Source: Phaeoceros laevis
Lineage: Eukaryota; Anthocerotophyta; Anthocerotopsida; Notothyladales
Length of the DNA stretch: 35,644 nt
Direction: 5' to 3'
Assembly: GCA_049999765.1 (NCBI GenBank)
Contig: JBNGIQ010006230.1
Location: 1 to 35,644, forward strand
Below are positions 28,359 to 35,644 of this stretch, piece by piece (positions within the stretch are counted from its first letter, which is position 1; each line of letters opens with the position of its first letter). Both the position numbers and the translations under genes were made by a program. The notes beneath the pieces were generated by a model. The model was not told the origin of the DNA and did no database searches. It saw only the letters and a list, made by a program, of their open reading frames with translations.

Positions 28359-29527
28359 GATACCAGAGAGCTAGGCTCCTTCCTGCAAAACAAGTCCCTT
28401 GGGCCGTGGCCTGGCAGGACCGCTCCATCTGCGCCACCTCTTCCACCGTCATCTCCAATTCGCCACTGAGCGGCTTCCAGAGGACGCGTTCTCCTCATCA
28501 CGGCTTGGAGATGCCATTTCCTTTGTCGCCATGTTTCGCAATCGCAGCGGAGTTGAGGAGCTCGGGGCTTCCAAGACAAGCTACTGTGCTGGAGTCTGTT
28601 GCAGTTTGGGCGAATAGCTCGCATACTACAGTGTACTGTCTTCCGCATTAGGATCGAACTACTGCACTGTAACACTTGCAAACTCGACTAAATAAAGAGA
28701 TGATTCTGTCGGGACATCTGTAACGCCTTAGTGTGGGGAGAGTTTTTGGGCCCGAAAGTTTCCATTTGTTCGACAGCCGCTAACAGGATGGAAAGAGCTC
28801 AAGCCATTGTGGCTCCGGCCACTGCCTGGTTGCATTGCTTACTGTATACCTCATTAAATTTGCCCATCACTATAGCGCAAGTGCAGACGAAGTACCATTC
28901 TGCTCCTTCTTCACACCCTGCTGTTTTGCATATGTAATCTGCACGAATTAAACAAAGAGTCTGCTCGGCAAAACTGAGGGGTCCTCTGCAAAATGAACGA
29001 AGATGGGTCCCGAGTCCTGACTCCTGACACCTTAGCGAGGACACTGAGGAGTCAAACAATTTAAACCAACAAGTGAGGCAATGGAATCACTACTGCTGGT
29101 GTGCTGATTTGTACAAGATACAGTGCAGAACTTACGAGAACTCGGGTATTTTGAGTTTGACATCTTCTAGGCGTTGTAAGCGATTGATATCAGGGGGATA
29201 GGAAGCTGTATTTATCTGCTTGGCCGCTGGAGACGACACCACTTCGCACCTTGGGTTCCCAGAGGTGAATTGTGTCGTCTCCGGTGTCGGGTTTGTCGTC
29301 TCCAGGTGTCGGGAGGTGAATTGTAGAGCTGGTGAATTCCCCTGAGACCGTATTATTAAGGCACAATCTCAAACTTGGCACAGTTCAAACTTGTCCTTCA
29401 AGTTTGTACTGGAAACGATATCAGGGGATGCCCAAATGTATGTACCTCTTTGGTCGACAAAGGAGATACTACACGTTTCAAAGTTGAATGCTCCCCCGAG
29501 ATGAATTGTGGAGCTCGTAAAGTCTTT
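28359..29527. other. region between F-box frame and PPR gene
   Basis: Includes an AATAAA at 28691-28696 in plus orientation and a GTCGTCTCC(A/G)GGTGTCGGG-type direct repeat around 29260-29320. No convincing coding region; the PPR 3' untranslated region lies at its right end. Confidence 0.45.
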
Positions 29528-32359
29528 TCATATCGCATGTATACAAAGGTAAGCAGGTCTAACAGCCCTGTGCCTTGGCTCCTTCCCCGACATCAAATAG
29601 TCAGTACTCCATGACCCGGAAGTCCACAGCTCTAACCTCACCAGGTGTATAAAGTCATACAGTTCCACATGGCTAGGGTGGTCACGATCTTCCACCATAA
29701 AAGTAAGTACCTCCTGCTCATGCTCGATCCAGCTCTTGCCAGAAGGCTTCCTCCATCCACCTGCTGCTTGTTCCATCTCATTCACTTCCTTTGCAGATTC
29801 CAAAAAGCCAGCGTCAGCGTACATCCTAGACATTAATACGTACGCTGCTGCATGCTTCGGTTCTAGGCATACTGCTTTATCAAAGGCCCCTCTCCCCAAC
29901 ACCAACTTCCCATGCTTTCGACAGGCACTCAGCAAGCATAACCACATGGAGAGATTGGGCTGCAATGGTATAGTCAGTAATAAATCTTCTACCCTACTAA
30001 AGTGTCCTGCACGCCCAAGGAGGTCTACCAAACAGATGTAGTGCTCAATCTCCGGAGTTATGCCATGATGTGCACTCATCGCTTGAAAGTACTCCAAACC
30101 TTTGTCGACTAGCCCTGCATGACTACATGCCGAGAGAAGCGAAAGAAAAGTAACTGCATCTGGTTTGACATCTGCCACCTCCATGTCCTCATAAAGGTGC
30201 ACGCATGCTGCAAAGTCTCCTTGTCGTGCATAACCAGCAATTAACGCTGTCCACGATGCTAAATCAGGCTGCTGCAGTGCATCAAACACACTCTGAGCAT
30301 CCGCCATGCTGCCACATTTCCCGTATGAATGGATCAGAGTGTTTACTAGAAGAGGATTTGAACCATATCCCAGTGACACAAGATTACAATGGACCTGCCG
30401 ACAGATGTCCAAACTTCCTACTTTGCTGCTAGCTTGCAAGATGCAGACAAGTGTTATCTCGTCCACATCCACACCTGTCGACAACATTTGGTTGTAGAGC
30501 TGGAAAACCTTTTCTGCTTGGCCTTGTTGAGTATATGCCGCAAGCATGGCATTCCATGACACCACATTTAACTGGGAGAGGCCCTCAAACACATTCAGTG
30601 CATCTGCTATGCTCCCAAGCTTCCCATACAGACTAACGAGGGTGTTACTAACAAAGGCATCTAAATCATGCCCTTTCTTTTTTATGTAAGCATGTAATGC
30701 CTTCCCCTTTTCTACACACTTCGCTTTGGTAGCTTGTCCCTCAACCATCACAGCTTCTTCTTTCTCGGCAAGCAAGCCACATGCTTGGAGAGCACAGACA
30801 AACGTCCGCACATCTGGACTCACGCTTTCCTCACACATGGTTTCATACAGCTTCAGAGCGTTCTCTGATTGGCCCTGGTCAACATGTGCTGACAGCACTG
30901 CATTCCATGAGACAACACTATGCTGGTGTAGACCATCAAACACGTTCTGTGCGTCATCAAAACTGCCGCACTTGCTATACATACTAATAAGGGTGTTACA
31001 GACAAAATCGTCTGAGACATATCCCCTTCTTGAAGCCTGAGCATGTAGCGCCTTCCCCCTTGCCAGATTCTTCATCTTGACGTAATTATTCATAGAATAA
31101 TCATTTTCACCAACCATCCCACATACTTGAAGCATGACGACAAATGTACGAAGGTCTGGGCTCACGCCTTCCTCCTGCATCTGTTCATATAGCTGCAAAG
31201 CTTTGTCTGATTGGCTCTCCTGGGCGTATGCACCGAGCATTGCGGTCCACACCACCACGTTCTGCTTGTTCAGCGGATCAAAAACAGTTTTTGCATCCAC
31301 AAGGCTTCCGCACTGTGCATACATACTAATTAGGGTGCTACCAATGAAGACATCGGATTTATAGCCCCTTCTCCAAATTTCAGCTTGAAATGCTTTCCCC
31401 ATTTCCGTATAAGTCACTGAGCAACGGTCCTTTGCTGTAAAATCTTTCCCTTTGACTGCAAGCATGCCACATGCTTGGAGTACGCTCATAAAGGTTCTCT
31501 CATCTGGGTTCACGCCCTCTTCAAACATTTGCTCATACATCTGCAAAACCTTGTCTGCTTGGCCCTGCTGGATATATGCTGCAAGCATCGAAGTCCAGGA
31601 CACTACATTCCGCTCAGACAACCTATCAAACACATTCTGTGCATCCCCGATGCTCCCGCACTTTGAATACATGGTCACTAGACATGCACCCACGAACGGA
31701 TCTGCTTCACAACTGTACTTGACAGATTCAGCATGGATGCGCTTGCCTTCCTGTAGGTCGGCTACATTACCACAAGCTTTGAGTACGCTGACGAAAGTAT
31801 ATGTGTTTGGTAGCACACCTTCCTCTTTCATGCACCAGTACATCCTCAGTGCCTCCTGAGCTTGCCCAGATGTCGTATATCCTGAAATCATTGCTGTCCA
31901 GGAAAACACAGTTCGATGTAGCAACCTCTCAAAAACCTGATGAGCATCCTCAAGGCCCCCGCACTTCACCAATGTGCTCACCATGTACTCACCTAAAAAC
32001 CTGGTGGAATCCAATCCATATTTGGCCAGGTGAGCACGCAGTCGCTTAGCCTGAGGCAGAGCTTTCTTCTTGGCGCAAGCCTTCAAGAGATAAGTATAAA
32101 ACTTGACAGCAGGAACAGCACTGTCTTGGCCCATGAGCGTCATGGCATCCAGTGCCTTGTCCAGCTCTCCCTCCTTGCACAGTGCAACCCATGGAGATCC
32201 TGGCAGATCCCCTAGGCCAGTTTGTGGCTGGGTATCCAATGTAGCTGACCCGGTATTCACCCATATCCGCTTGAACTGATTGTTGAACCAAGCGAACCCT
32301 TTTGCCTTGTTTACCGAGTCTAGGTGCCGTCTATGCAGGCGAAGTACAGGATGGATCAT
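29528..32359 (-). CDS. PLS-class pentatricopeptide repeat protein, E/E+ type, 943 aa
   Basis: A single-exon frame from ATG at 32359. It contains about twenty PPR motifs in P-L-S order. Repeats of the type MYSKCGSIGDAQNVFDRL, NVVSWTSMLAAYIQQGQADK and GVNPDERTFMSVLQACGM recur through the protein. Several L motifs carry extra insertions before the GKALHA helix (as in KCVEKGKALHAYIKKKGHDL). The C-terminus has E motifs (WLCLLSACRKHGKLVLGRGA, AAAYVLMSRMYADAGFLESA, then KSWIEHEQEVLTFMVEDRDH). It ends with about 30 unrelated residues and no DYW deaminase domain. Such proteins enter mitochondria or plastids and bind RNA in a sequence-specific way, mainly for C-to-U editing; without DYW it would need a deaminase partner. 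The basic N-terminus (RLHRRHLDSVNKAKGF) suits an organelle targeting peptide. Intronless is normal for PPR genes. Confidence 0.93.
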   Translation of the reverse strand: MIHPVLRLHRRHLDSVNKAKGFAWFNNQFKRIWVNTGSATLDTQPQTGLGDLPGSPWVALCKEGELDKALDAMTLMGQDSAVPAVKFYTYLLKACAKKKALPQAKRLRAHLAKYGLDSTRFLGEYMVSTLVKCGGLEDAHQVFERLLHRTVFSWTAMISGYTTSGQAQEALRMYWCMKEEGVLPNTYTFVSVLKACGNVADLQEGKRIHAESVKYSCEADPFVGACLVTMYSKCGSIGDAQNVFDRLSERNVVSWTSMLAAYIQQGQADKVLQMYEQMFEEGVNPDERTFMSVLQACGMLAVKGKDFTAKDRCSVTYTEMGKAFQAEIWRRGYKSDVFIGSTLISMYAQCGSLVDAKTVFDPLNKQNVVVWTAMLGAYAQESQSDKALQLYEQMQEEGVSPDLRTFVVMLQVCGMVGENDYSMNNYVKMKNLARGKALHAQASRRGYVSDDFVCNTLISMYSKCGSFDDAQNVFDGLHQHSVVSWNAVLSAHVDQGQSENALKLYETMCEESVSPDVRTFVCALQACGLLAEKEEAVMVEGQATKAKCVEKGKALHAYIKKKGHDLDAFVSNTLVSLYGKLGSIADALNVFEGLSQLNVVSWNAMLAAYTQQGQAEKVFQLYNQMLSTGVDVDEITLVCILQASSKVGSLDICRQVHCNLVSLGYGSNPLLVNTLIHSYGKCGSMADAQSVFDALQQPDLASWTALIAGYARQGDFAACVHLYEDMEVADVKPDAVTFLSLLSACSHAGLVDKGLEYFQAMSAHHGITPEIEHYICLVDLLGRAGHFSRVEDLLLTIPLQPNLSMWLCLLSACRKHGKLVLGRGAFDKAVCLEPKHAAAYVLMSRMYADAGFLESAKEVNEMEQAAGGWRKPSGKSWIEHEQEVLTFMVEDRDHPSHVELYDFIHLVRLELWTSGSWSTDYLMSGKEPRHRAVRPAYLCIHAI

Positions 32360-32852
32360 GAAAACCAACAGAAGGGCTAGAGATTACGTCTGCACGGGCT
32401 CAAAATGGGGGATTAGGAAGCTCTCGCTGCACAGCCCCTTCTTCGACGATTCCGCGGGAATTGAGACCAGAATTTCCATAAGGTGCTTGGGTGACTGCCC
32501 CGGGCATCGGGGCCACTCCACATCCTTCTGACAATTCGGATGGTGACACCAGAATTGAACCGGTCTTCTTCGTTCCTGAAGCAGCATCCCAACCCCGCTT
32601 TCTTTGGGTGGGGACGAGTTCGGTTCGACCGAGCTAACTGCGGGAGACCCTCCATAGATCCGAACAAGCTCAGAGTCGAACTGAAGCAAACTTCCAGGGG
32701 TTTTGTCTAAAACCCTCGAGAGCAAAACTTCTAGCCTAGCCATCTGACTTCTTTCTTTGGTCACATGCCTCGCGGTTGGCAGACCCCGCTTTTGGGCGAA
32801 CGTATGTAGTTGCCTAGTGTGTATAATTCTGCCAGGCCGTAAGCCAGTAGAG
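32360..32852. promoter_or_regulatory. divergent promoter region, PPR / Notchless
   Basis: Only 493 bp separate the start codons of two head-to-head genes, so the promoters must overlap or be shared. No TATA box or named element is clear. A minus-strand open frame (32384-32863) crosses the region and overlaps the Notchless start; see findings. Confidence 0.5.
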
Positions 32853-35588
32853 ATGACAACCATGGCAATTCCTCAACCGGCAAATAACGTGATATGCCTT
32901 CTAGTTGATCCAGAGGGCAGGCCTCTTGGCTCTCAGATTGACCTGCCACAGGATGCGGGGCCCCGTGAGCTGCACATGCTCATCAACACTCTGCTTAAAA
33001 ATGTATTGATTCCTTCCATGATGTCTCGTCACGTGCTGCATATGCCAGAGAAAGCCAGCTAATGCAATGCTCGAGAACTGCACATTGGAATCCTGGCGTC
33101 TTGTCCCCTTTCTATTAGGTGATTTCTCTTGTATCAGGCCTTACCAGTTCCACGTCTGTAACAGGAAGACAAGTTGCCTTACGCGTTTTATATCAACGAC
33201 CAGGAACTTGCTGGGCAGCTTGGGGCCCATTTGCTCAAGAACAAAGGTCTTTCTCAATGGCGACCTGTCTGGAACCGTTTACACTTGTAAGGACTGCTTT
33301 TTTATCCTTACAATTCTTTCCTTGACTTCCATTGTGCAGTGTCTGTGGAGCAGGTGCTGAAAATTGTGTATCAACCACAAGCGGTATTCCGAATCCGTCC
33401 TGTTACACGTTGTTCTGCAAGTATAGCTGGTGAGTTTCATCCATCGTGGTTCTTCTGTCTTACTTTTATTCCTCATAGGCTACTGGATTGTGATGTCTTT
33501 GTGGTGTATGGTGCTCTGTCTCAGGTCACACAGAAGCTGTTCTGTCTGTGTCCTTCAGCCCAGATAGTCGGCAGCTGGCCAGTGGTTCTGGTGATACCAC
33601 TGTAAGGTTTTGGGACATTTCCACACAGACTCCACTGTTCACAGGCACAGGTAGTTTTTCCACAATGTGATGGTGTGAACGTATGTGCTCCAAGGATAAA
33701 GCGTGCATGTTTTGTCTACTATGTTCAGCAAGATGTTGATGGCATCACGCAAGTAATTCGGTTCGTTTGCTGTCCAGGACACAAAAATTGGGTGCTGTGT
33801 ATTGCTTGGTCTCCAGATGGTAAGCAGCTAGTAAGTGGCAGCAAGGATGGGGAGATCCGGCTTTGGGACCCAGCCAGTGGCAAGACAGTTGGCAAGGCAT
33901 TACATGTGGGCAGATTTTTCTTTTCTTTTCCCAACTTTCATTGAACATTGACTGGCGTATGCTGCTTACATGGATTTGAAGGAGGTACCAAGCACGTGCC
34001 TATACCGCCAACGTGGTGTGTGTGCAGGCCCACAAAAAATGGATCACTGCACTGGCATGGGAGCCAGTCCATATTCAGGCTCCGTCTCGACGGTTTGCTA
34101 GTGCAAGTAAAGATGGTGATGTACGCATCTGGGACACAGTTTTGAGAAAGTCCGTAATTATCCTATCTGGCCACACTTTGGCCGTCACGTGTGTCAAGTG
34201 GAGTGGAGACGGTCTAATTTATTCAAGGTAAACTTGCTATCTGCCAATGTAGTATGTGGAAGTCTTACATGGGGAGTCAGGGTGTATCACTTTGCACCTT
34301 TAGAAGGCATGCATGGATTCGTAGTAATCTTTTTTTCTGACGTCTGTAGCTCACAGGATTGTACAATAAAGGTATGGGAGACTTCACAGGGGAAACTGGT
34401 GCGGGAACTTAAGGTTGGTGGTCAGAAGCTACCTTTTGCAGTTGTTCCTGTTGGTCTAAGTCTGCAACGTCCTTATACAGGGTGTAAAACTTTTGCTTTT
34501 AGGGACATGGTCATTGGGTGAACACCCTAGCTCTTAGCACAGAGTATGTCTTGAGGACTGGGGCTTTTGACCACACCAGGAAGGAGTATTCCACGAGTGA
34601 GGAGATGAAAGAGGTACTTCGTCTTCAAGGTTCCGCTTATTTGGAACCAAACTAATCTTATTTAAGTATTTTCAATACACCAACTTGTGCCCACTCTGTC
34701 TCTTGGCTAACTTGATTCCCTGCCCTCAGGCTGCACTGGTGAGGTATAACGCAGCTAAACGCGATTCACCTGACAGACTTGTCTCCGGGTCAGATGATTT
34801 TACAATGTTCATGTGGGAACCAGCAACCACAAAGCATCCAAAGGCTCGTATGACAGGACACCAGCAGGTAAGTGTGTCTCACAAGTTCATTTTTGATGTT
34901 TAGGCCACTCTTGGAACATCCGTACCAGCTTACTCTGTTTTCTACATGTAGCTCGTCAACCACGTGTACTTTTCACCTGATGGTCGATGGGTTGCAAGTG
35001 CGTCATTTGACAAGTCTGTGAAGCTCTGGGATGGTTACTCTGGAAAGTTTATTGCAACCTTCCGAGCTCATGTTGGTCCAGTATACCAGATCAGGTAATG
35101 GGGGTCCAAATCTATATTAAACAACGTAAGTTCATATTTTCCATTTGCCTAATAGGAGCTCATGTTGAACGTCAGCTGGTCAGCGGACAGCAGACTTCTG
35201 CTCAGCGGGAGCAAGGATTCGACGTTGAAGGTAGGTACTGCTTCCGTGCTTGGTTCTGGCTTACTTTTGTAAGGCGCTGATTGTTCTATCCTAATTTTCG
35301 TTCCAGTGAGACAACGGCAAATAATATCCTGCATATTGCTGTCACCAAAACAGATATGGGACATGCGAACTCTTAAGTTGAAAGAAGATCTACCTGGTCA
35401 TGCTGATGAGGTGGGTGGGGAGTTCACGTTTGCCCTTCCTAACCACGGCGTATTAAGACCACTCCATCTTAATTTTTTATCGTTATTTCGTGTTGGCGCT
35501 GCAGGTATTTGCAGTTGACTGGAGTCCCGATGGTCAGAAGGTTGCGTCAGGAGGCAGGGACAGGGTTTTAAAATTGTGGATGAGTTGA
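32853..35588 (+). CDS. NLE1: Notchless homologue (NLE1/Rsa4), ribosome-assembly WD40 protein, 475 aa
   Basis: Thirteen exons: 32853-33002, 33165-33246, 33340-33429, 33525-33650, 33778-33905, 34028-34227, 34350-34413, 34503-34613, 34730-34867, 34952-35094, 35176-35230, 35354-35410 and 35505-35588 (1428 bp, all phases agree). The NLE domain opens with [20 protein letters not shown], followed by [17 protein letters not shown]. Eight WD40 repeats follow, with signatures such as [57 protein letters not shown] and [11 protein letters not shown] at the stop. Length matches Arabidopsis NLE (about 473 aa). In the nucleus the protein sits on pre-60S particles, where its N-terminal domain is pulled by the AAA ATPase midasin (MDN1/Rea1) to drive maturation. 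All motifs look intact. The start could also be the ATG at 32862. Confidence 0.95.
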
Positions 35589-35644
35589 GTTCCGGCAAAA
35601 AAGGCAAGGATTTTCGTGTGTAAGTGTGCGTCAGTCATCTGGAC

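Overview
The window is nuclear DNA of a land plant, gene-dense and with mostly short introns (about 57 to 530 bp, many 80-130 bp, one of about 1.2 kb). Plant-only families support this: an RWP-RK (RKD-type) factor, a trichome-birefringence-like wall O-acetyltransferase, a plant terpene synthase, a COMT-type O-methyltransferase, ELF4, and a PLS-class PPR protein. The style of the PPR protein suggests a seed-free plant (lycophyte, fern or bryophyte) rather than a flowering plant. That placement is an inference; the species cannot be fixed from sequence alone. Spliced genes were modelled by hand from GT/AG sites, reading phase and family motifs. In each full model the exon lengths add up to an intact frame.

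Layout. 1-385: cytochrome P450 relic (+). 1298-4732: RKD-like factor (-), six exons, 413 aa. 5013-6966: an unrecognised open frame, then a decayed repeat family around an AT-rich core. 7396-8057: tRNA (guanine-N7) methyltransferase relic that stops before its catalytic half (+). 9185-11326: TBL/DUF231 O-acetyltransferase, five exons, 572 aa (+). 12098-14955: class I terpene synthase, nine exons, 734 aa (-). 15473-15815: RNA polymerase subunit RPB12/RPABC4, three exons, with a C-terminal nonsense change (+). 17270-18675: O-methyltransferase, four exons, 363 aa (+). 19667-20203: intronless GC-rich GNAT acetyltransferase of bacterial type (+). 21187-22713: single-exon full-length ATG16 (-). 22714-25800: no gene recognised, but an 82-nt near-perfect palindrome. 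25801-26145: ELF4 (-), with a 208-bp tandem duplication directly upstream. 27801-28358: F-box gene, apparently truncated (+). 29528-32359: 943-aa PPR protein (-). 32853-35588: Notchless/Rsa4-type ribosome-assembly WD40 protein, 13 exons, 475 aa (+), head-to-head with the PPR gene.

Most of these are unrelated housekeeping or regulatory genes: ribosome assembly, RNA polymerase, autophagy, the circadian clock, gametophyte identity and the cell wall. The part that could act together is the 12-20 kb stretch, where a terpene synthase, an O-methyltransferase and a foreign-looking acetyltransferase lie close together. This could be a small specialised-metabolism neighbourhood, although RPB12 interrupts it and the only P450 in the window is a relic. 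The strongest single observations are the bacterial-type GNAT gene, the nonsense codon in the RPB12 tail, the intronless ATG16, the ELF4 upstream duplication and the zero-loop palindrome.
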